NCBI GenBank assembly: GCA_964404985.1
Contig: CAYOMD010000038.1
Location: forward strand, 1-13,099
DNA: 13,099 nucleotides
DNA from: Hankyongella sp964404985
GTDB lineage: Bacteria; Pseudomonadota; Alphaproteobacteria; Sphingomonadales; Sphingomonadaceae
Direction of reading: 5' to 3'
In this document: positions 6,974 to 13,099 of the stretch, piece after piece
Layout of the letters: every line of letters starts with the position of its first letter
How positions within the stretch are numbered: the first letter of the stretch is position 1
Position numbers and translations under genes: made by a program
Notes under the pieces: model-generated
What the model was told of the DNA's origin: nothing
The model's input: only the letters and a program-made list of their open reading frames with translations
Databases searched by the model: none

Positions 6974-8086
6974 TTGCGCATCCTTCATGTGCATTCGACG
7001 TTTAACGCTGGCGGGCCGCAAGTGCGCGTGGCCCAGCTTATCAACCACTGGGGCGATGCGCACGAGCATCTGATGGTCTCCGGCATGCCCGACCAGCGCG
7101 GGGCGATGGACCTGATCGATCAGACAGCACGCATAACCTGGCTGGAGGATTTCCCGAATCTCAAGGCGGGGCGGCTGTGGGAGCGTCTGCCCAAAATCGG
7201 CGCCGCACTTCGGCAGGTGAAGCCGGACCTGCTGCTGACCTACAACTGGGGCACCACGGACCTGCTGATGGCCAACCGGCTGTTTGCGCACCTGCCCGCC
7301 GTGCACCATGAGGAGGGGTTCGGCCCGGAGGAGGCGGCAAGGCCACTCCTGCGCCGTTCGCTGTATCGCCGTGCCGCATTTCCGGGGGCTAAGGCGCTGG
7401 TCGTGGTATCGCGCACCCTGGAACGCATCGCCCGCACTGCCTGGGGCCAGGGCGAAAGCCGGGTCTTGTATATGCCCAATGGTGTCGATCTCGCGGCACT
7501 TGCGGTGCCGCCGCAGCCGGATGCCATCCCCGGGCTCGTCAAGCAGCCGGAGGACCTGATCGTCGGCACGCTGGCGGGGCTGCGGCCCGAGAAAAACCTC
7601 CCCCGGCTGGTGCGCTGCTTTGCCAAAGCGGCGGAAGGGGTGAATGCGCGTCTGGTGATTGCCGGTGACGGGCCAGAGCGCGCGACGATTGCAGCCCAAG
7701 CGGCAGCCTGTGGCATCACGGACAAGATTATCATGCCGGGCTTTCTCAGGCATCCGGCGCGCTATGTCGGGCTGTTCGATATCTTTGCCCTGTCGTCCGA
7801 TACGGAGCAGTTCCCCATTTCCCTCGTCGAGGCCATGGGTGCCGGCATTCCGGCAATCTCGACCGATGTCGGCGACGTGCGCGAGATCGTTGCGCCCGAT
7901 AATCGGCCTTTCCTTGTCCCGCCCGCTGATGAGGACGGCTTTACGGCTGGCCTGCGTCGCCTGCTGGGGGATGCCGCGTTGCGTCAGCGCCTGGGGGCGG
8001 CCAACCGGGCGCGCGCGGCTTTGCATTACAGCTTCACCGCCTGCGCCGACCGCTATGCTGCGCTCTATGCGCGGGCTGCGACGTAA
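6974..8086 (+). CDS. GT4-type (GT-B fold) glycosyltransferase
   Basis: A 370-residue retaining glycosyltransferase that probably transfers a sugar from an NDP-sugar onto a lipid-linked or growing glycan at the cytoplasmic face. It starts MRILHVHSTFNAGGPQVRVAQL, the typical first strand and Gly-rich loop of GT4 enzymes. The C-terminal Rossmann half has PNGVD (168-172), RPEKN (204-208), GDGP (231-234) and an E-x7-E nucleotide-sugar motif (E278, E286) in EQFPISLVEAMGAGIPAI. The start is TTG 6974, 2 nt after the preceding stop and with no strong Shine-Dalgarno, so translation is probably coupled to the fusion oxidoreductase gene. The start is secure because the protein's first strand begins immediately. 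Donor and acceptor cannot be told from sequence. Adjacent oxidoreductase/epimerase and PEP-CTERM genes suggest exopolysaccharide or surface-glycan synthesis. Confidence 0.9.
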   Translation: MRILHVHSTFNAGGPQVRVAQLINHWGDAHEHLMVSGMPDQRGAMDLIDQTARITWLEDFPNLKAGRLWERLPKIGAALRQVKPDLLLTYNWGTTDLLMANRLFAHLPAVHHEEGFGPEEAARPLLRRSLYRRAAFPGAKALVVVSRTLERIARTAWGQGESRVLYMPNGVDLAALAVPPQPDAIPGLVKQPEDLIVGTLAGLRPEKNLPRLVRCFAKAAEGVNARLVIAGDGPERATIAAQAAACGITDKIIMPGFLRHPARYVGLFDIFALSSDTEQFPISLVEAMGAGIPAISTDVGDVREIVAPDNRPFLVPPADEDGFTAGLRRLLGDAALRQRLGAANRARAALHYSFTACADRYAALYARAAT

Positions 8087-8249
8087 CGTTTCCACGCCAA
8101 GAACGGTGCGCTTCTCCGCAAACTGGTGTGGGCTGTTGCGCACCCCACGGAACCCCCATATCCGATAAAGAAGCGGCAGCATTCATGGGAGCCGTCCAAA
8201 TTTCCCCAATTCCCTTGACCACGGCGTGTGAGTGAGGCGTCCTGCAAAC
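8087..8249. other. Intergenic region with possible hairpin
   Basis: About 160 bases between the glycosyltransferase and the ABC ATPase. A GGTGCGC/GCGCACC inverted repeat (8105-8111/8138-8144, 26-nt loop) and a competing GTGGG/CCCAC stem (8128-8132/8144-8148) could act as a weak terminator, but there is no T-tract. The promoter of the next operon should lie in the second half; no clear consensus is seen. Confidence 0.35.
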
Positions 8250-9182
8250 ATGACTGAAAACGCAATCTCCATCAAAAATCTTGTCAAAACGTATAGTAAC
8301 GGCAAGCAGGCGCTGCGCGGCGTGTCGCTGGATATCCCCCGCGGGTCGATGTTCGCCCTGCTGGGCCCGAACGGTGCCGGCAAGTCGACGCTGATCAACA
8401 CGCTGGCCGGGCTGGTCAACAAGACCTCGGGCCAGGTGACAGTCTGGGGCTTCGACATCGACCGCGACCCGCGCAATGCCAAGGCGTCGATCGGCATCGT
8501 GCCGCAGGAACTGGTGTTCGATGCGTTCTTCACGCCGCTGGAGGTGCTGGAGCTACAGGCCGGGCTCTATGGTGTCTCCAAATCCCAGCGCCGATCTATG
8601 GAACTGCTGCGCGCGGTCAAGCTGGACGACAAGGCCAACGCCTATTCGCGCACCTTGTCCGGCGGCATGAAACGGCGTCTGCTGGTCGCCAAGGCGCTGG
8701 TGCACACGCCGCCGATCCTGGTGCTCGACGAGCCGACGGCCGGTGTCGACCTTGAGCTGCGCCAGCAACTGTGGAGCTATGTGCGCGAATTGCATGCCGC
8801 CGGCACCACCGTGGTCTTGACCACCCACTATCTGGAGGAGGCGCAGCAACTCTGCGACCGCATCGCCATCATCCATAACGGGCAGGTGGTCGCCAATACC
8901 GACAAGGAAACCCTGCTCGAGCAAGCGACCGAGAAGGTCGTGGTCATCTCGGTCGAGGCGCGCCTTGATGCCGTGCCGTCCTGTCTTGATGGCTATAATG
9001 CGACCCTGCGCGGTCCGCACCGCATCGCCATCCGCTATGACAAGCGCACAGCCTCTGCCGGGCGGATTCTGGCGGCCCTGGGCGGTCAGGGCCTCGGCAT
9101 CGTTGACGTATCAACAGAGGAGGCCGATCTGGAGGATATCTTTCTGGCGCTTACTTATCGGACTGACACGGTTGATGCCTGA
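8250..9182 (+). CDS. ABC-2 type transporter ATP-binding protein, YadG-like
   Basis: A 310-residue ATPase that would energise an ABC-2 exporter at the inner membrane. In order: Walker A GPNGAGKST (39-47), Q-loop VPQE (Q86), signature LSGGMKRRL (136-144), Walker B ILVLDEP (156-162) and switch His in LTTHYLEEA (H193). The LVNKTSG stretch, PTAGVDLELRQ and the roughly 100-residue C-terminal tail ending EEADLEDIFLAL match E. coli YadG-type proteins. ATG 8250 is preferred over an in-frame GTG at 8232, because relatives begin a few residues before the ISIKNLVKTY strand. The cognate permease (YadH-like) normally follows, but here nadB follows with an 8-nt overlap and no membrane protein is in the window. 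The substrate is unknown. Confidence 0.9.
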   Translation: MTENAISIKNLVKTYSNGKQALRGVSLDIPRGSMFALLGPNGAGKSTLINTLAGLVNKTSGQVTVWGFDIDRDPRNAKASIGIVPQELVFDAFFTPLEVLELQAGLYGVSKSQRRSMELLRAVKLDDKANAYSRTLSGGMKRRLLVAKALVHTPPILVLDEPTAGVDLELRQQLWSYVRELHAAGTTVVLTTHYLEEAQQLCDRIAIIHNGQVVANTDKETLLEQATEKVVVISVEARLDAVPSCLDGYNATLRGPHRIAIRYDKRTASAGRILAALGGQGLGIVDVSTEEADLEDIFLALTYRTDTVDA

Positions 9183-10785
9183 TTCCCGCCCGCTGGTCGT
9201 TGAAAGCGATATCCTGGTGCTCGGGTCCGGCGCTGCCGGGCTGACGGTCGCGCTCAAACTGGCGGACCGGTACAAGGTCGCCGTCATCTCCAAAGCCGAG
9301 GTGGCGGCCGGGTCCACCGCCTGGGCGCAGGGCGGGATCGCCGCGGTGCTGGAAGAAGGGGATACTTTCGAGTCACACATAGCAGATACCATTGATGCGG
9401 GCGCGGGCCTCAACAACCATGCGACTGTCGAGCATGTGGTCGAAGGCGCGCCGGAGGCCATTGCCTGGCTGGTCAAGATGGGGGTGGCCTTCAACCCTGG
9501 CGGCGATGCTGAGCACCCCTACCACCTGACCCGCGAGGGCGGGCACAGCCACCGGCGGATCGTCCATGTCGACGATGCGACCGGTTGGGCGGTGCAACGG
9601 GCGCTGGAGGAGCGTGCCCGCAACCACCCTAACATCACGCTGTATGAATACCGTGTCGGGGTCGATCTCATCACCCAGCGCCATGTCGCCGCCAACAGCC
9701 GGCGCTGCTGCCACGGGGCCTACATCTACAACCGCAAGACCAAGCAGGTGGAGCGCTTCCAGGCGCGCGCCACCGTGCTGGCGACCGGCGGGGCCAGCCG
9801 CGTCTACCTCTATTCCACCAATCCGAACGGCTCGACCGGGGACGGCATCGCGATGGCCTGGCGTGCCGGTTGCCGGGTCGGCAACATGGAGTTCAACCAG
9901 TTCCATCCGACGTGCCTGTATCACCGCGAGGTCAAGAACTTCCTGATTACCGAGGCGATGCGTGGCGAGGGCGCGCACCTGCGCACACCGGGCGGGGCGC
10001 GGTTCATGGATGGGTATGACGCGCGGGCTGAACTGGCACCGCGCGATATCGTCGCCCGCGCGATCGACGGCGAGATGAAGCGGCTCGGGCTTGAGCATGT
10101 GCATCTCGATATCAGCCATATGGACCCGGATTTCGTGGTGGGCCATTTCCCCACCATCTACCGGCGACTGATGGACCTCGGCATCGACATCACCCGTGAG
10201 CCCATACCGGTGGTGCCGGCGGCCCACTACACCTGCGGCGGCGTGGTGACGGACCTGCATGGGCGGGCGGACCTGCCGAACCTCTATGCGGTCGGCGAGG
10301 TGGCCCACACCGGCCTGCACGGGGCCAACCGCATGGCCTCCAACTCGCTGCTGGAGTGCCTGGTGTTCGGGGCGGATGCCGCACGCGACATCATGCGCCA
10401 GTTCGACCACTGGGACCCGCACCACCCGGCACCGGACTGGGATGAAAGCCGCGTGACCGACTCCGACGAGGAGGTGATCGTCACCCACAACTGGGCCGAG
10501 CTGCGCCAGTTCATGTGGGACTATGTCGGGATCGTGCGCACGACCAAGCGGCTTGAGCGCGCGCAGCACCGCGTCAAACTGCTGATGGATGAGATCCACG
10601 ATTACTACGGCAATTTCCGGGTGCACCGTGACTTGCTAGAACTGCGCAATCTGGTGCAGGTGGCGGATCTGATCGTCAGGTCGGCGCTGTCACGCAAGGA
10701 AAGCCGTGGCCTGCATTATAATCGGGATTATCCGGACATGCTTCCGGTCGCACGGGAGACGATCCTGGAACCCTGGGGGGATTGA
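9175..10785 (+). CDS. nadB: L-aspartate oxidase
   Basis: FAD enzyme of de novo NAD synthesis. It oxidises L-aspartate to iminoaspartate, which quinolinate synthase NadA condenses with DHAP. The 536-residue length is standard. Motifs: FAD-binding LGSGAAGLTVALKLA (16-30), STAWAQGGIAA (47-57), HPYHLTREGGHSHRRI (114-129), ATGGAS (203-208) and the active-site set H244 (NQFHPT), E260, R290 (LAPRD), H351 (PAAHYTCGG) and R386 (GANRMASNS). These fall at the residue numbers I recall for the E. coli enzyme. These residues distinguish NadB from the related fumarate reductase/succinate dehydrogenase flavoproteins only in part; the C-terminal helical domain ending ESRGLHYNRDYP is also typical. ATG 9175 overlaps the ABC ATPase stop, so coupling is likely. 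The open frame extends upstream to 8965 but that part is ATPase gene read out of frame. Neither nadA nor nadC is nearby. Confidence 0.96.
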   Translation: MPDSRPLVVESDILVLGSGAAGLTVALKLADRYKVAVISKAEVAAGSTAWAQGGIAAVLEEGDTFESHIADTIDAGAGLNNHATVEHVVEGAPEAIAWLVKMGVAFNPGGDAEHPYHLTREGGHSHRRIVHVDDATGWAVQRALEERARNHPNITLYEYRVGVDLITQRHVAANSRRCCHGAYIYNRKTKQVERFQARATVLATGGASRVYLYSTNPNGSTGDGIAMAWRAGCRVGNMEFNQFHPTCLYHREVKNFLITEAMRGEGAHLRTPGGARFMDGYDARAELAPRDIVARAIDGEMKRLGLEHVHLDISHMDPDFVVGHFPTIYRRLMDLGIDITREPIPVVPAAHYTCGGVVTDLHGRADLPNLYAVGEVAHTGLHGANRMASNSLLECLVFGADAARDIMRQFDHWDPHHPAPDWDESRVTDSDEEVIVTHNWAELRQFMWDYVGIVRTTKRLERAQHRVKLLMDEIHDYYGNFRVHRDLLELRNLVQVADLIVRSALSRKESRGLHYNRDYPDMLPVARETILEPWGD

Positions 10786-10794
10786 GATGCCGCG

Positions 10795-11349
10795 ATGCTG
10801 AGAGCGCTGGACATGCAGCCGGTGGTCGATCTGCTGATCGCGCTGCCGTTTCGCGCGCCGCACCCGGATAGCCCGCGGCGTCTGGTCAGCCTGTTCACCA
10901 GCCTGCAGGAGGCGGACTCGGCGCTGACCGCCGGCGAAATCGAGGACCTGATCTGGGCGGTCTGGACCGACGATGTGCCCGATGAACGGGCGACCCCCAT
11001 GCAGATTGCCATCCGCGCCATGGCAACGCGGGATTTCGCGTCGGCGCGCGCGTCCTGCGACCGGCTGGTTGCGCGCTTTCCGCTGTGGGCGGAGGCCTGG
11101 AACAAGCGGGCGACGCTGGCCTACCTTGAGGAGCGCGATCCGGAGTCGATCGCCGACATCCTGCGCACGCTGGAGCTGGAGCCCCGGCACTTCGGGGCGC
11201 TGTCTGGCCTCGGGCAAATCTGCCTGCGCCAGGGGGAGCCGGACATTGCCCGCCTCGCCTTCGAGGCAGCACTCACCGTCAACCCGCACATGAGCCCCAT
11301 ACAGGCGCTGCTGCAGGAACTGCCGCCGCCGCCGATGTTCAAGAACTAA
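10795..11349 (+). CDS. Small TPR-repeat protein
   Basis: A 184-residue protein of unknown specific role. The first 60 residues form a leader with an acidic LTAGEIEDLIWAVWTDD helix, which resembles an interaction segment. Residues about 68-166 contain roughly three tetratricopeptide-like helical pairs (ATRDFASARASCDRLVARFP, then AEAWNKRATLAYLEERDPES, then HFGALSGLGQICLRQGEPDI and AFEAALTVNP). The tail is proline-rich (LPPPPMF). There is no convincing signal peptide or membrane segment, so a cytoplasmic or peripheral adaptor is likely. Start ATG 10795 follows the nadB stop by 9 nt with GGGGGGA at 10775-10781. An ATG at 10787 reads only four codons. It is the last gene of the plus-strand run. 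Similar small TPR proteins are common in alphaproteobacteria; no pathway can be assigned. Confidence 0.8.
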   Translation: MLRALDMQPVVDLLIALPFRAPHPDSPRRLVSLFTSLQEADSALTAGEIEDLIWAVWTDDVPDERATPMQIAIRAMATRDFASARASCDRLVARFPLWAEAWNKRATLAYLEERDPESIADILRTLELEPRHFGALSGLGQICLRQGEPDIARLAFEAALTVNPHMSPIQALLQELPPPPMFKN

Positions 11350-11363
11350 GGCAGACCCTGCGC

Positions 11364-11386
11364 ACGCTCCCCTGGTGGGGGAGTGT
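11364..11386. terminator. Hairpin between convergent genes, possible bidirectional terminator
   Basis: ACGCTCCCC (11364-11372) pairs with GGGGAGTGT (11378-11386) in a 9-bp stem with one G-T wobble and a 5-nt loop. It sits in the roughly 40-bp gap between the stop codons of the TPR gene and the RTX gene, the right place for a shared terminator. There is no T-tract on either strand, so termination efficiency is uncertain. Confidence 0.55.
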
Positions 11387-11390
11387 CAGG

Positions 11391-13099
11391 TCAGGCGATC
11401 TGGTAGTGCTGGCCGAACTCGAGTGCCGGGCTGCCGGTCTGCGGGCCGAGAAGGCCCGCGAGGGTGAAGCTCTCGCCGGCGAACACGAACTGCTCGACAT
11501 TGCTCACCGTGTCGATGCCTTCAGCGCCGGTCTCGTCCGTAATGACGATGGTGGAACCAACCTGCACGACCGTGAAGTTGCTAACATCGCCATCGTAGGT
11601 GATGGTGTCGCGCCCCGTGCCGCCGTTGACCCGGTCGTCGCCCGCGCCGCCGGTCAGCGTGTCGTTGCTGGCCCCGCCGTCCAGCAGGTCGTTGCCGTCG
11701 CCGCCATCCAGCGTATCGACGTTGTTGCCGCCGAGCACCCGGTCGTTGCCGTCCCCGCCGAGGAGGATATCATCGCCTTCCCAGCCTTCCAGGACATCGT
11801 TGCCGCCATGCCCGGTCAGGGTGTTGTTGCCGGTATCGCCGATGAGGAAATCCCGGACGTCGGTGCCGGCGAGGTTTTCGATATCTACATAGGTGTCGCC
11901 CGCCGCTGCGCCGGTGTTGGTGCCCGGGGCACGAAGGCTGGCGGTGACACCCAAGGTGTCGACAACACCAAAATCGAGGAACTGATAGTCGGCGGTGTCG
12001 TTGCGGCCGCTCCCGCCGTTCAGGGTGTCGGCCCCTGCGCCACCGGAGAGCACATCGTTGCTTTCATCGCCGGACAGGGTGTCGTTGCCAGCACCCCCGA
12101 ACAGGGTATCGTTGTTGTTGCCGCCGAGCAGGGTGTCGTTGCCAGCCTGTGCGATGAGGGTATCGTTACCCCCACCGCCTTCGATTAGATCGTCTCCGGT
12201 GCCACCAATCAAGGTATCGTTCTGTCCACCACCGTTGAGGCTATCATTGCCATCCCCACCCCGCAGTAGATCGTTACCGTCGCCACCACTCAGGGTATCA
12301 TTGCCGCTGCCGCCATCTAGAGAGTCAGTGCCTAACAATCCTAGTAACTCATCGTTACCGTCACCTCCGAGGATGACATCTTCCGAAGATGACCCCGTAA
12401 CAAAGTCGTCGCCTCCAAGCGCATAAATTGTAAAGAGGGGGCTGCTATCTACAGTAAAGCTGTCATTGCCCTCGGAAAGATTTGTGAATTGTTGCACATC
12501 TGAATCAAAGCCAAAGATAATAAATTCTTTAGCTGCCTCACTTCCGCCAAATCTATTATTTCGTGCAGTAACTTTTACGTCTGCGAAGCCATCACCATTG
12601 ATATCTCCGGCTGAGGTGACAGTACTGCCTGCGAAGCTTGAGTCTTCACCTAAAATGCGGAAACCATCGGTATCAGAGAAATTGACCAAGTTTATAGGCC
12701 CACGAGTACCAGCTTTACCATATACTACATATGCCGCGCCAGCAAATACGCTCCCGGTATCGTTATTACCAGTTGCACCAACAATCACGTCGTCAATGCC
12801 GTCGCCGTTAACGTCTCCAGCTGCAGAAACACTTATACCAGCCTTCTCTGCTACGGCACCAAAGATTGCAAAGCCGTCTTGTGGGAGCAGATTAAATAAA
12901 TTCGGATCACTTCTCTCACCAATCTTACCATAAATAACGTAGGCTACACCGTCAGAACTACCTCCACCATCAAAGTCAGCGAAGGGTGCGCCAACTATAA
13001 TGTCGTCTATCCCATCGCCGTTCACATCTCCGGCATTAGATACACTAGGCTCAGGACCCATTAAATCGCTTGCGCCGGCGGCGATGGCTTGATTCAATG
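11391..13099 (-). CDS. FG-GAP/integrin-alpha-like and RTX calcium-binding repeat protein, C-terminal part (5' end beyond right edge)
   Basis: Probable secreted or surface calcium-binding protein. The frame is open to the right edge; the TTG at 13097 lies in mid-repeat and is not the real start, so at least the N-terminus is missing. Counting from 13097, residues about 20-200 hold three FG-GAP-type blades, each with a D-x-N-G-D-G-x-x-D calcium loop (24-32, 95-103, 166-174) and a following VIVGA or VKVTA strand, as in integrin-alpha beta-propellers. Residues about 226-365 and 419-500 hold RTX nonapeptides (GGxGND-type). The C-terminus (500-568) has SNFTVVQVG, EGIDTVSNVEQFVFAGESF and a short hydrophobic end, as in type I secretion substrates. 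No T1SS genes are in the window. The FG-GAP coding half is much AT-richer than the RTX half. Adhesin, S-layer-like protein or extracellular enzyme are all possible. Confidence 0.88.
   Translation of the reverse strand, partial: LNQAIAAGASDLMGPEPSVSNAGDVNGDGIDDIIVGAPFADFDGGGSSDGVAYVIYGKIGERSDPNLFNLLPQDGFAIFGAVAEKAGISVSAAGDVNGDGIDDVIVGATGNNDTGSVFAGAAYVVYGKAGTRGPINLVNFSDTDGFRILGEDSSFAGSTVTSAGDINGDGFADVKVTARNNRFGGSEAAKEFIIFGFDSDVQQFTNLSEGNDSFTVDSSPLFTIYALGGDDFVTGSSSEDVILGGDGNDELLGLLGTDSLDGGSGNDTLSGGDGNDLLRGGDGNDSLNGGGQNDTLIGGTGDDLIEGGGGNDTLIAQAGNDTLLGGNNNDTLFGGAGNDTLSGDESNDVLSGGAGADTLNGGSGRNDTADYQFLDFGVVDTLGVTASLRAPGTNTGAAAGDTYVDIENLAGTDVRDFLIGDTGNNTLTGHGGNDVLEGWEGDDILLGGDGNDRVLGGNNVDTLDGGDGNDLLDGGASNDTLTGGAGDDRVNGGTGRDTITYDGDVSNFTVVQVGSTIVITDETGAEGIDTVSNVEQFVFAGESFTLAGLLGPQTGSPALEFGQHYQIA
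11598..12422 (-). repeat. RTX nonapeptide repeat region (27-bp period)
   Basis: Two blocks of degenerate 27-bp units, about 12003-12422 and 11598-11843, each unit encoding a nine-residue GGxGND(x)L(x)-type calcium-binding turn. They are separated by a non-repeat insert (residues about 368-415, including DYQFLDFGVVDTLGVTASL). These units bind Ca2+ in the parallel beta-roll that folds once the protein leaves the cell. The regular 27-bp period also creates long open frames on the plus strand. Confidence 0.9.

Noticed and set aside
6674..8182. Minus-strand open frame of 502 codons
   Set aside because: Antisense to the SDR half and the whole glycosyltransferase gene, both of which have clear conserved motifs; it is a high-GC shadow frame.
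8965..9174. 70-residue N-terminal extension of NadB
   Set aside because: It overlaps the 3' end of the ABC ATPase gene out of frame, and the NadB FAD motif starts at the normal distance from ATG 9175.
9373..10626. Minus-strand open frame of 417 codons
   Set aside because: Antisense to nadB, whose catalytic residues are all present; rich in His, Arg, Val and Gly as expected of a shadow frame.
11406..12188. Plus-strand open frame of 260 codons opposite the RTX gene
   Set aside because: Open only because the 27-bp RTX repeats lack stops on the complementary strand. Its Val/Ala-rich repetitive translation mirrors the repeats and has no family features.
13095..13097. TTG as the true start of the FG-GAP/RTX protein
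   Set aside because: It lies immediately before an FG-GAP blade with no signal or leader, and the frame stays open to the window edge, so the gene is simply truncated.

Overview
The window looks like a piece of a high-GC alphaproteobacterial chromosome. The evidence is the xseB-ispA pair, the E. coli-like NadB, TTG starts and very GC-rich coding sequence. An aquatic stalked or surface-attached group such as the Hyphomonadaceae/Maricaulales would fit, but that placement is inference. No tRNA, rRNA, CRISPR array, transposase or phage gene is visible.

Layout: at the left edge a minus-strand isoprenoid/DNA-repair pair (xseB, then ispA, which runs off the window) is transcribed away from a roughly 360-base divergent intergenic region. 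That region carries a near-perfect sigma-54 (RpoN) promoter pointing right, into a very large exported surface protein gene (1185-4645). The protein has a signal peptide, two malectin-like modules that appear to be internal duplicates, a long Ser/Gly/Ala tandem-repeat stalk, a small Cys-bracketed beta-rich domain and a C-terminal PEP-CTERM sorting signal (VPEP, membrane segment, RRRK). The stalk is interrupted by exactly 100 Ns, an assembly gap of unknown true length, so the reading frame only appears to break.

Next come two tightly coupled plus-strand genes for sugar or glycan metabolism: a fused Gfo/Idh/MocA oxidoreductase plus extended-SDR epimerase/dehydratase (4842-6971) and a GT4-type glycosyltransferase with a TTG start 2 nt later (6974-8086). 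A second plus-strand run follows: a YadG-like ABC-2 ATPase with no permease in the window, L-aspartate oxidase nadB overlapping it by 8 nt, and a short TPR protein. It ends at a hairpin shared with a convergent minus-strand gene (11391 to the right edge). That gene encodes a probable type I-secreted protein with FG-GAP repeats followed by RTX calcium-binding repeats. Its FG-GAP part is strikingly AT-richer than its RTX tail.

How the genes may work together (inference): the sigma-54-controlled PEP-CTERM protein with carbohydrate-binding-like modules, next to a sugar-modifying fusion enzyme and a glycosyltransferase, suggests a cell-surface or exopolysaccharide module. The exosortase and its PrsK/PrsR-type regulators would lie elsewhere. 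The xseB/ispA and nadB genes are housekeeping.
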